Assembly: GCF_000016825.1 (NCBI RefSeq)
Contig: NC_009513.1
Coordinates: 630,001 to 640,000, forward strand
Source of the DNA: Limosilactobacillus reuteri subsp. reuteri
GTDB lineage: Bacteria; Bacillota; Bacilli; Lactobacillales; Lactobacillaceae
Reading direction: 5' to 3'
Length of the DNA stretch: 10,000 bases
Below the pieces are notes generated by a model that saw only the letters and a list, made by a program, of their open reading frames with translations, made no database searches and was not told the DNA's origin. The stretch's first letter is position 1; the number at the start of each line of letters is the position of its first letter. Shown in pieces: positions 1 through 5,867 of this stretch. The position numbers and the translations under genes were made by a program.

Positions 1-20
1 TTCGACTCCTTCTGGGTGCA
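1..20 (+). tRNA. 3' end of a tRNA gene, probably tRNA-Arg (partial)
   Basis: The window opens inside a T-loop (TTCGACT at 1-7), followed by the 3' T-stem strand CCTTC, the 3' acceptor strand TGGGTGC (13-19) and discriminator A20. The anticodon lies outside the window, so identity cannot be read. Arg is inferred because Arg precedes Pro in the equivalent B. subtilis cluster and the T-arm resembles tRNA-Arg(ACG). No CCA is encoded. Confidence 0.7.
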
Positions 21-25
21 TTTTT

Positions 26-99
26 CGGGAAATAGCTCAGCTTGGTAGAGCACCTGGTTTGGGACCAGGGGGTCGCAGGTTCGAATCCTGTTTTCCCGA
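26..99 (+). tRNA. tRNA-Pro (TGG)
   Basis: A full cloverleaf is visible. Acceptor CGGGAAA (26-32) pairs with TTTCCCG (92-98), and A99 is the discriminator. Anticodon stem CCTGG/CCAGG (53-57/65-69) holds loop TTTGGGA with anticodon TGG at 60-62. The T-loop is TTCGAAT. It is near-identical to B. subtilis tRNA-Pro as I recall it. CCA is not encoded and must be added after transcription. Confidence 0.97.
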
Positions 100-129
100 T
101 TTATAAAATTAATATATTATTAGTTTTTT

Positions 130-203
130 CGCGGTGTAGCTCAGCTGGCTAGAGCGTCCGGTTCATACCCGGGAGGTCGAGGGTTCGATCCCCCCCGCCG
201 CGA
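130..203 (+). tRNA. tRNA-Met (CAT), elongator
   Basis: Acceptor CGCGGTG (130-136) pairs with CGCCGCG (196-202, one G-T wobble); the discriminator is A203. Loop TTCATAC carries CAT at 164-166. The body matches the elongator Met type of Bacillus and lacks the initiator's position-1 mismatch. The T-stem GAGGG/CCCCC has an A180xC194 mismatch. CCA is not encoded. Confidence 0.95.
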
Positions 204-218
204 TTGGCTGGCTGTTTT

Positions 219-292
219 GGACCTTTAGCTCAGTTGGTTAGAGCAAGCGGCTCATAACCGCCCGGTCGTAGGTTCGAGTCCTACAAGGTCCA
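219..292 (+). tRNA. tRNA-Ile2 (CAT, lysidine type)
   Basis: Acceptor GGACCTT (219-225) pairs with AAGGTCC (285-291); the discriminator is A292. The anticodon as written is CAT (253-255), but the body matches the Firmicute tRNA-Ile2, in which TilS converts C34 to lysidine so that it reads AUA. Automated annotation may call it Met. The Met-Ile-Ser-fMet order of the Bacillus cluster supports Ile. Confidence 0.9.
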
Positions 293-344
293 TCAGAGAT
301 TAGCTTTGATGAATCATTATTGTTTAATCTTATTAATTCATTAT

Positions 345-432
345 GGAGGATTACCCAAGTGGCTGAAGGGGGCGGTCTTGAAAACCGCTAGGCCGTGAGA
401 GCGACGCGAGGGTTCGAATCCCTCATCCTCCT
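345..432 (+). tRNA. tRNA-Ser (TGA)
   Basis: Class II tRNA with a long variable arm. Acceptor GGAGGAT (345-351) pairs with ATCCTCC (425-431). Anticodon stem GCGGT/ACCGC encloses loop CTTGAAA with TGA at 379-381. The T-loop is TTCGAAT. Odd point: the base after the acceptor is T432, so the discriminator would be U73, whereas bacterial serine tRNAs normally have G73, as the second Ser tRNA here does. CCA is not encoded. Confidence 0.94.
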
Positions 433-440
433 TATATTAT

Positions 441-514
<74 letters not shown>

Positions 515-518
515 TTTT

Positions 519-593
519 GGTCCGTTGGTCTAGTTGGTTTAGGACGCATCCCTGTCACGGATGAGATCACGAGTTCGAGTCTCGTACGGACCG
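519..593 (+). tRNA. tRNA-Asp (GTC), copy 1
   Basis: Acceptor GGTCCGT (519-525) pairs with ACGGACC (586-592); discriminator G593 is the usual base for Asp. Anticodon stem CATCC/GGATG encloses loop CTGTCAC with GTC at 554-556. It lies 4 nt after fMet and is identical to 1100-1174. Confidence 0.97.
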
Positions 594-602
594 TTTATAT
601 TT

Positions 603-675
603 GGCTCGGTAGCTCAGTTGGTAGAGCAACGGATTGAAGCTCCGTGTGTCGGCGGTTCGATTCCGTCCCGCGCCA
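603..675 (+). tRNA. tRNA-Phe (GAA)
   Basis: Acceptor GGCTCGG (603-609) faces CCGCGCC (668-674); position 4-69 is a T606xC671 mismatch and the rest pairs. The discriminator is A675. Anticodon stem ACGGA/TCCGT holds loop TTGAAGC with GAA at 636-638. The bases after the anticodon are G and C, not the A-A expected for an i6A37-type Phe tRNA such as that of B. subtilis. From memory, streptococcal Phe tRNAs share this loop, so it may be a Lactobacillales trait. Confidence 0.95.
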
Positions 676-690
676 TTAACTTAATATTAT

Positions 691-761
691 GCGGGTATAG
701 TTTAGTGGTAAAACCACAGCCTTCCAAGCTGTTGTCGCGAGTTCGATTCTCGTTACCCGCT
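691..761 (+). tRNA. tRNA-Gly (TCC)
   Basis: Acceptor GCGGGTA (691-697) pairs perfectly with TACCCGC (754-760); discriminator T761 is normal for Firmicute Gly. Stem ACAGC/GCTGT encloses loop CTTCCAA with TCC at 723-725. At 71 nt it has a short D-loop. CCA is not encoded. Confidence 0.96.
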
Positions 762-770
762 TTTAGATAT

Positions 771-845
<75 letters not shown>

Positions 846-847
846 TT

Positions 848-935
848 GGAGAAGTACTCAAGTGGCTGAAGAGGCGCCCCTGCTAAGGGTGTAGATCGCG
901 CAAGCGGTGCGAGGGTTCGAATCCCTCCTTCTCCG
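848..935 (+). tRNA. tRNA-Ser (GCT)
   Basis: Class II tRNA with a long variable arm. Acceptor GGAGAAG (848-854) pairs with CTTCTCC (928-934), and the discriminator is the expected G935. Stem CGCCC/GGGTG encloses loop CTGCTAA with GCT at 882-884. Confidence 0.97.
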
Positions 936-939
936 TAAT

Positions 940-1011
940 GACCCGTTAGTCAAGTGGTTAAGACACCAGCCTTTCACGCTGGTATCGTGGGTTCAAATCC
1001 CGCACGGGTCA
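940..1011 (+). tRNA. tRNA-Glu (TTC)
   Basis: Acceptor GACCCGT (940-946) pairs with ACGGGTC (1004-1010); the discriminator is A1011. Loop CTTTCAC carries TTC at 973-975. It starts 4 nt after Ser(GCT). The Ser-Glu order closes the B. subtilis cluster; here an extra fMet-Asp pair follows. Confidence 0.96.
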
Positions 1012-1021
1012 TCTTTATTAT

Positions 1022-1095
<74 letters not shown>

Positions 1096-1099
1096 TTTT

Positions 1100-1174
1100 G
1101 GTCCGTTGGTCTAGTTGGTTTAGGACGCATCCCTGTCACGGATGAGATCACGAGTTCGAGTCTCGTACGGACCG
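1100..1174 (+). tRNA. tRNA-Asp (GTC), copy 2
   Basis: Identical to 519-593, with GTC at 1135-1137 and discriminator G1174. It is the last gene of the tRNA cluster; the terminator follows 20 nt later. Confidence 0.97.
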
Positions 1175-1194
1175 TATTAATTAGTGATAGATAA

Positions 1195-1227
1195 AAACTT
1201 CCTACGTATAGGTGGGGAGTTTTTTTA
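1195..1227 (+). terminator. Intrinsic terminator of the tRNA cluster
   Basis: An 11-bp stem (1195-1205 with 1212-1222, three G-T pairs), a 6-nt loop GTATAG and a T-run from 1220 to 1226. It ends the plus-strand tRNA transcript before the convergent gene at 1363-1854. Confidence 0.85.
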
Positions 1228-1261
1228 TTGGCCAAAGTAAACAGTTGATAAAAATACAGAT

Positions 1262-1310
1262 CAAAAAAACAGGACCATGAATTACCGAAAATGCTAATTC
1301 ATGGTCCTGC
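1262..1310 (-). terminator. Intrinsic terminator of the minus-strand ABM gene
   Basis: A perfect 15-bp inverted repeat (1270-1284 with 1295-1309) with a 10-nt loop. On the minus strand it is followed at once by seven T (the A-run at 1263-1269). No T-run lies on the plus side, so it acts for the minus-strand gene, 54 nt beyond its stop codon. Confidence 0.85.
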
Positions 1311-1362
1311 TGTAGGTATCAGTTAAATACCATTGGCAAATGCCCTTATGTTATTCTACTTA

Positions 1363-1854
1363 TTAAAAAATGGGTTTGTAAATTTCATCATAGTAACTAT
1401 TGTCTGACCCCATACTGGTGAAGTTCTTTAAAGATGTAAAGGTTTCGCTTTCCTTCCATGCAGTTAAGGCTTCAAAATCAGCCCAAGCAGTCAGTAAAAC
1501 TAAAGTAGTAGCTTCCGCTTTATTATCAACGCTAAGCATATAACCACCATTCATGTCAGCTGGTTCAGTTAATACCTTTTGAAGTGTATTATAAAGTAGC
1601 TTTTGACGGTCACCGTTTACTTGAAATGATTGGTAGTAAAACATTCCATTTAATTGAGCATCTAGCGTTGAATCAAGAGTTGTTAATTTTACTGGTGATT
1701 GAAAAATAGTATCTTTTCCAGAAAGGTCAAATAATGCTAATTTTCTTGTATGAGTAGTTGCCTGCATTAATTTAAAATGACGTTCGGGATATTTATCAAT
1801 GATTGATTGTAAAATTTGTCGTGAACCAAATGTTAAGCTAATTTTTGTTAACAT
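1363..1854 (-). CDS. HmoB-like protein with C-terminal ABM domain
   Basis: A 163-residue protein, about the length of B. subtilis HmoB (YhgC). The layout matches HmoB as I recall it: an N-terminal half with a phenylalanine-glutamine-alanine/serine-proline type motif (here FQSP, 51-54) and a C-terminal antibiotic-biosynthesis-monooxygenase (ABM) half ending in a W-containing helix (W124, W133). HmoB degrades heme using Asn70, Trp128 and His138. Aligned by eye, the equivalents here are Gln75, Trp133 and Lys143, so two of three heme-site residues are absent and heme degradation is doubtful. No signal peptide or membrane segment is visible, so it should be cytoplasmic. A strong AGGAGG stands 8 nt before ATG at 1854. 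It is monocistronic, with its own terminator. The family is fairly sure; the function is unknown. Confidence 0.85.
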   Translation of the reverse strand: MLTKISLTFGSRQILQSIIDKYPERHFKLMQATTHTRKLALFDLSGKDTIFQSPVKLTTLDSTLDAQLNGMFYYQSFQVNGDRQKLLYNTLQKVLTEPADMNGGYMLSVDNKAEATTLVLLTAWADFEALTAWKESETFTSLKNFTSMGSDNSYYDEIYKPIF

Positions 1855-1888
1855 ATTAATTCCTCCTCAGAAGTTAGTAGTCATACTT

Positions 1889-1894
1889 ATTATA
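1889..1894 (-). promoter_or_regulatory. Probable -10 box of the ABM gene
   Basis: On the minus strand this reads TATAAT, about 35 nt before the start codon and upstream of the ribosome binding site. No good -35 box stands at 16-18 nt; the nearest candidates are AT-rich and weak. Confidence 0.4.
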
Positions 1895-1944
1895 GTACAA
1901 CTTAATGTAAAATAATTAAATTGTAAATTTTATCTACTTTATTT

Positions 1945-1972
1945 TTGCTAAGACATAAATGGAAAATATAAT
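1945..1972 (+). promoter_or_regulatory. Possible upstream promoter of spx
   Basis: TTGCTA (1945-1950), a 16-nt spacer and a consensus TATAAT (1967-1972). It would give a leader of about 120 nt containing a short AT-rich inverted repeat (ACAAAAA 1986-1992 / TTTTTGT 2001-2007). Confidence 0.4.
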
Positions 1973-2015
1973 AGTAAGATAGCTTACAAAAAGTCAATAA
2001 TTTTTGTTATATCGC

Positions 2016-2044
2016 TTTAATATTAATTGAATAGGGAGTATAAT
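2016..2044 (+). promoter_or_regulatory. Probable proximal promoter of spx
   Basis: A consensus TATAAT (2039-2044) with a weak -35 TTTAAT (2016-2021) at 17 nt. The transcript would begin near 2051 and carry the AAAGGAGG at 2082-2089. Multiple promoters are known for spx in B. subtilis. Confidence 0.5.
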
Positions 2045-2101
2045 AAAAAATGTATTAATGAATGTTCTAGTTTAACTTAATAAAGGAGGCCACTAAACGA
2101 A

Positions 2102-2503
2102 ATGGTTACACTATATACGTCTCCAAGTTGCACGTCTTGTCGTAAAGCACGTGCCTGGCTAAAAGAACATGATATTGCTTTTAAGGAACGGAATATTTTT
2201 TCTGAACCATTGTCTTTAAATGAAATTAAGAATATTTTACGGATGACTGAAGATGGTACTGAAGATATTATTTCAAAGCGGTCTAAAGCTTACCAAAAGT
2301 TGAGTGTAGATCTTAATGATTTGTCAATGAAGGCTCTGTTTAAGTTAATTAGTAAAAATCCAGGATTGTTACGACGTCCGATTATTATTGATGATAAACG
2401 GCTTCAAGTTGGTTACAATGAAGACGAAATCCGTCGCTTCTTACCTCGAAAGGTTCGTGAACTTGAACTAGTAGAAGCTCAAGAAAAAGCAAATATGATT
2501 TAA
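2102..2503 (+). CDS. spx: Transcriptional regulator Spx
   Basis: Spx (ArsC-like fold) binds the alpha subunit of RNA polymerase and reprograms transcription under disulfide and oxidative stress. The 133-residue protein is nearly collinear with B. subtilis Spx. It has the redox switch Cys10-x-x-Cys13, Gly52 (needed for alpha-subunit binding), the LLRRPI motif around Arg92 and the conserved C-terminal [12 protein letters not shown] stretch (104-115). The last residues (KANMI) differ from Bacillus; the C-terminus is where ClpXP acts. AAAGGAGG lies 12 nt before ATG, a rather long spacing. It is transcribed alone, between its own promoter region and the terminator at 2515. mecA follows, and the adaptor gene spxH lies 3.4 kb downstream. 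Many lactobacilli have several Spx paralogs; which one this is cannot be told here. Confidence 0.97.
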   Translation: MVTLYTSPSCTSCRKARAWLKEHDIAFKERNIFSEPLSLNEIKNILRMTEDGTEDIISKRSKAYQKLSVDLNDLSMKALFKLISKNPGLLRRPIIIDDKRLQVGYNEDEIRRFLPRKVRELELVEAQEKANMI

Positions 2504-2514
2504 CTGATAGAATA

Positions 2515-2541
2515 TGGAAAGTGATATGCTTTCCTTTTTTT
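2515..2541 (+). terminator. Intrinsic terminator after spx
   Basis: GGAAAG (2516-2521) pairs with CTTTCC (2529-2534) over a 7-nt loop, followed by seven T (2535-2541). It starts 13 nt after the spx stop codon and separates spx from mecA. Confidence 0.8.
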
Positions 2542-2560
2542 ATTCTTTTAACCGAGTAAC

Positions 2561-2588
2561 TTTACTTTTAAGCGAAAATCCTTACAAT
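2561..2588 (+). promoter_or_regulatory. Probable promoter of mecA
   Basis: TTTACT (2561-2566), a 16-nt spacer and TACAAT (2583-2588). Predicted start is near 2595, upstream of the AAAGGAGGT at 2612-2620. Confidence 0.55.
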
Positions 2589-2628
2589 AGAAGTAACATC
2601 TAGTTTTGGTAAAAGGAGGTGCTGCTCA

Positions 2629-3300
2629 ATGGAGATGGAACGCATTAATGAAAATACTATTCGCGTTTTGGTAGATAATGATGATTTATCTGCTCGGGGT
2701 ATCACTATTCTAGACTTACTTGGCGATCATCAGCAAATTGAGGATTTCTTTTATAGTATCCTAAAAGAAGTAGATACTGATCACCAATTCCAAAACAACG
2801 ATGCGGTTACTTTTCAGGTGATGCCCACTAATAATGGCTTAGAATTATTTATTAGTAAAAATGATTCTAATTTTGCTGGGAATGAACAGCATGGACCAAT
2901 TAATGACCAGGTGTCCAAATATATTAAGCAACATTTGATTCAAAAAAATAGTCCGGATCAAGATCAAAGAAAAACAGCGATTAATGATTCAGAGGATAAT
3001 GAGATTCAACATACTAACTGGCAAGTAATTACATTTGATTCTTTTGAAGATTTGATTGATTTTGCGAAAATTGCTGAGAGTGATGATGTTTCATCATATT
3101 TATATAAGTACAATGATTTGTATTATTTAGCAATTGCTTATTCTGATTCTATTTTGAACAGTAATGATGTTAAAGATCAACTTGCTCTTGCTTATGAATA
3201 TGGAAACCCCACGGCAACAACGGTTGATTTTCTAAGTGAACATGGAAAGAAAATAATGTCAGTATCTGCCTTGCATTTAATTCGACACTATTTTGAATAA
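2629..3300 (+). CDS. mecA: Adaptor protein MecA
   Basis: MecA recruits substrates to the ClpC(P) protease and activates ClpC assembly; in B. subtilis it delivers the competence regulator ComK and also affects Spx activity. The 223-residue protein opens with the family signature MEMERINENTIR. An N-terminal substrate-binding region (about 1-80) is followed by a hydrophilic, Asn/Asp/Gln-rich linker (about 80-128) and a C-terminal ClpC-binding domain from about residue 130, containing the SFEDLIDFAK stretch. AAAGGAGGT sits 8 nt before ATG. An in-frame ATG two codons later (M3) is possible but worse placed. The gene has its own promoter and a strong terminator overlapping its stop codon. The spx-mecA-coiA order is conserved across Firmicutes. 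What MecA targets in a lactobacillus, where ComK is not expected, is unknown. Confidence 0.95.
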   Translation: MEMERINENTIRVLVDNDDLSARGITILDLLGDHQQIEDFFYSILKEVDTDHQFQNNDAVTFQVMPTNNGLELFISKNDSNFAGNEQHGPINDQVSKYIKQHLIQKNSPDQDQRKTAINDSEDNEIQHTNWQVITFDSFEDLIDFAKIAESDDVSSYLYKYNDLYYLAIAYSDSILNSNDVKDQLALAYEYGNPTATTVDFLSEHGKKIMSVSALHLIRHYFE

Positions 3301-3336
3301 GCTGCGTTTGAGTTCATACTCAACGTAGCTTTTTTT
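3299..3336 (+). terminator. Intrinsic terminator after mecA
   Basis: A stem of 14 pairs with one bulged T (3299-3313 with 3318-3331), loop TCAT and a T-run to 3336. The 5' arm begins within the mecA stop codon. Only about 36 nt remain before the coiA ribosome binding site. Confidence 0.88.
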
Positions 3337-3383
3337 CGTGCAAAATTGATTAATTTCCGTATATAAATATATAGGGGGATTAA

Positions 3384-4418
3384 ATGTTAATTGCAGTTCA
3401 TAACGATCAATTAGTGTTGGCTGGAAACGCCAAAAGCGATATGGCATATTATTGTCCAGGATGCGGGCAGGGAGTGATCTTGCGACGAGGAAAGCATAAG
3501 ATTACTCATTATGCCCATAAGAAGGGAAATGACTGTGGCTTTAGCGAGGGTGAAACGTTAGAACATTTAAAAGGAAAAAAACAGATCTATCAATGGGCAC
3601 AAAAGCATCATTGGAATCCGCAATTAGAAGTTTATTTTCCAACAATTGCTCAACGGCCAGATATTCTTTTAGAAATTAATGGGCATACTGTAGCAGTTGA
3701 ATTTCAATGTAGTCCCTTAAGCCTTGAAAAGTTATTAGCACGTAATGAAGGGTATCGCCAGTTAAGAATTCCGGTTTGGTGGATATTAGGATCACCTTAT
3801 TTGCGTAACTTGAGGAATAAAAAAATCGTGCAGTTTACGCAAATTTTTAGAAAACAGTTTGTTCTCTTATTTTGGGATGTGAAAAGGGCGCAATTAGTTA
3901 TTAATCAGAAATACTGGCGTTGCTCCTATAGCCGGTTAAAGTATGATAAAAAGACTATTTTAATGGAGCAGATTGAAATGTTGGAGAAGAAACAGTATCA
4001 TTTTCCAAGTAAAGAAATAAGAGAACTATCATTAACTACTTTAAGACTTACTGGTCACGCTTTATCAGAATGTCCGTTGGTATGCCATGATCTTATTGCA
4101 AGTTGGCCGGCAATGTCTATTCCAATAATTATTTGGCGAATTGGTGTAATATTAGAGATAGAGAAATTCCCTTTATTTTATTCTTGGGGGGATAAGGAAT
4201 GGAAAAACTTATTAATGAAGGTAAATAAAAGCGACTGGCTATTCCCCGGTTGTTTACCTCCAGAAACGATTCGCAATATTATTATCAACCAATATACAAA
4301 CGAATTAATTGCCTTTAAAGTAATTTATAGGGAGGATAATCATCTTATTTTAATTCATCGTCCACAATGGTTTAATGATGCACAGTTAAAACTACAGCTG
4401 GTTAAAAGGAGATCATAA
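3384..4418 (+). CDS. coiA: Competence protein CoiA-like
   Basis: CoiA is needed for processing incoming DNA during natural transformation, after uptake and before RecA-mediated integration. The 344-residue protein has the family layout. An N-terminal zinc-ribbon-like region comes first (Cys24-x-x-Cys27, with His42, His45 and Cys51 close by). A nuclease-like domain of the restriction-endonuclease fold follows: His61 in the EHLKGK motif, Asp93 in RPD, and Glu106-x-Gln108 in VEFQCS. The C-terminal 200 residues are Trp-rich, basic and less conserved. ATG at 3384 follows AGGGGGA by 5-6 nt. The stop codon is 1 nt before the next ATG, whose ribosome binding site lies inside the coiA end, so both genes share a message. 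No promoter fits well between the mecA terminator and the coiA ribosome binding site. The gene is intact. Confidence 0.93.
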   Translation: MLIAVHNDQLVLAGNAKSDMAYYCPGCGQGVILRRGKHKITHYAHKKGNDCGFSEGETLEHLKGKKQIYQWAQKHHWNPQLEVYFPTIAQRPDILLEINGHTVAVEFQCSPLSLEKLLARNEGYRQLRIPVWWILGSPYLRNLRNKKIVQFTQIFRKQFVLLFWDVKRAQLVINQKYWRCSYSRLKYDKKTILMEQIEMLEKKQYHFPSKEIRELSLTTLRLTGHALSECPLVCHDLIASWPAMSIPIIIWRIGVILEIEKFPLFYSWGDKEWKNLLMKVNKSDWLFPGCLPPETIRNIIINQYTNELIAFKVIYREDNHLILIHRPQWFNDAQLKLQLVKRRS

Positions 4419-4419
4419 T

Positions 4420-5796
4420 ATGCAACATACATGTACAATGTTTTTAGCAGGAAAGAATGCAACGATTGATGGGTCAACTATAGTTTGTCGTGAGGAAGAT
4501 TATGGTAATGCATTTAATCCTCAAAGATTTGTATTAGTAAAACCAGAAAGACAGCCACGTCAATATCAAAGCAAAACAACTGACTTTAAAATTGATTTAC
4601 CAGTTCCTAAGCTAAAATATACTTCTACGCCAGATGCTGACGATAAAGATGGAATTTTTGGTGCAGGCGGTATCAATGGTGTAAATGTTGCGATGAGTGC
4701 GACTGAAACTATTACTACTAATGCCCGGATATTAGCAATAGATCCTTATAACACTTTATCTGGAATTGGCGAAGAAGATTTTGTAACATTAGTCCTTCCT
4801 TATATTAAGAGTGCTCAAGATGGTGTTAAGAAACTAGGAAGTTTATTAGAAAAGTATGGTACTTATGAGGCTAATGCGATAGCTTTTAGTGATAATAATG
4901 AAGTGTGGTATATGGAAACGATTGGCGGTCATCATTGGGCAGCTGTTAAAATTCCTGATAGTGCCTATGTGATTGCTCCTAATCGATTTAACATTACTAA
5001 TTTTGATTTTGACGGTCCCAACACAATGAGTTCACCAAATTTGAAACAGTGGATTGATCAAAATAAGTTAAATCCTAGCGAGAATGAATACAATTTACGA
5101 CGTATTTGTGGAAGTGCAACTGCTACTGATACTGTCTACAACAACCCACGAGCATGGTATGTTCAGCAGCAATTAGGGACGATAAATGCTAATCCGCAAA
5201 GTAATAACCTTCCATTCATCTGTTATGCAAAAGAAAAGCTTACTGTAACTACAATCAAGAAGTTAATGAGTTCTCATTATCAAGGGACAGCTTTTGATCC
5301 ATATCATTTAGAAAGAGATAAAGCACCATTTAGGTCAATTGCATTAAACCGAAACTTAGAATTACATATTTTACAAATACGTAATAATGTTCCTGCAAGT
5401 ATTGCTGGTGTCCATTGGTTGGCATTTGGCCCTAATACTTTTAATGCTGTGGTTCCCTTTTATGCAAATATTGACGATACCCCAATCCCTTATCGAAACA
5501 CTAGTACTGAATATTCAATAGACGATATGTATTGGCTCACTCATACAATTGCTGCGCTTGGGGACCAAAATTATCGGCAAGCACAGAGTATTGAAGAAAA
5601 CTTTGAATTGCAAGTAATGGCAAAAACAATGAATGTTCAAAAGAATACGGATAAGGAAATAGCAGAACACCAGGATGTGAGTGCATTTTTAACCACAATT
5701 AATAATCGGATGGCCGAAACCGCAGTGGACGAAAGCAAAAAATTACTAGGGAAACTAGTAAAGCTTACTTTTTCAAGAGAACGATTACAATTCTAG
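4420..5796 (+). CDS. C69 family dipeptidase (PepD type)
   Basis: A cytoplasmic dipeptidase of family C69, the PepD-type enzymes by which lactobacilli break down dipeptides from casein and other proteins. They are N-terminal-nucleophile hydrolases using an N-terminal Cys. The 458-residue protein has a candidate nucleophile Cys5 in MQHTCT, followed by the conserved GK.ATIDGST segment (11-20) and RxED (24-27), then the WAAVKIPD...APNRFNI region near the middle. Length matches the family (about 460-475). No signal peptide is visible. It starts 1 nt after the coiA stop, with AAAAGGAGA 7 nt upstream, which points to translational coupling. In Bacillus this position holds the oligopeptidase gene pepF, so one peptidase type stands where another is expected. 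A bidirectional terminator follows. Confidence 0.92.
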   Translation: MQHTCTMFLAGKNATIDGSTIVCREEDYGNAFNPQRFVLVKPERQPRQYQSKTTDFKIDLPVPKLKYTSTPDADDKDGIFGAGGINGVNVAMSATETITTNARILAIDPYNTLSGIGEEDFVTLVLPYIKSAQDGVKKLGSLLEKYGTYEANAIAFSDNNEVWYMETIGGHHWAAVKIPDSAYVIAPNRFNITNFDFDGPNTMSSPNLKQWIDQNKLNPSENEYNLRRICGSATATDTVYNNPRAWYVQQQLGTINANPQSNNLPFICYAKEKLTVTTIKKLMSSHYQGTAFDPYHLERDKAPFRSIALNRNLELHILQIRNNVPASIAGVHWLAFGPNTFNAVVPFYANIDDTPIPYRNTSTEYSIDDMYWLTHTIAALGDQNYRQAQSIEENFELQVMAKTMNVQKNTDKEIAEHQDVSAFLTTINNRMAETAVDESKKLLGKLVKLTFSRERLQF

Positions 5797-5800
5797 GCAG

Positions 5801-5866
5801 AAAATAAAAAAAGAGGTTGGATAGATGGTGCAATAATGAAAGACCAACTTTTCCAATCTCTTTTTT
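5801..5866. terminator. Bidirectional terminator between the C69 gene and spxH
   Basis: A-rich AAAAAAGAGGTTGG (5807-5820) pairs over 14 bp with CCAATCTCTTTTTT (5853-5866); the loop is 32 nt. The T-run is part of the stem on both strands, so it can end the plus-strand C69 transcript and the minus-strand spxH transcript. A second CCAAC at 5844-5848 could pair instead with GTTGG at 5816-5820. It abuts the spxH stop codon. Confidence 0.85.
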
Positions 5867-5867
5867 A

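Noticed and set aside
219..292. Calling this CAT tRNA a methionine tRNA
   Set aside because: The body matches tRNA-Ile2, and separate elongator and initiator Met tRNAs are already in the cluster.
1270..1309. 15-bp perfect inverted repeat as a mobile-element end or riboswitch
   Set aside because: Position after a minus-strand gene with a T-run on that strand explains it as a plain terminator.
3346..3373. TTGATT-16-TATATA as a coiA promoter
   Set aside because: Transcription would start near 3380, after the ribosome binding site at 3373-3379, so it cannot serve this start codon.
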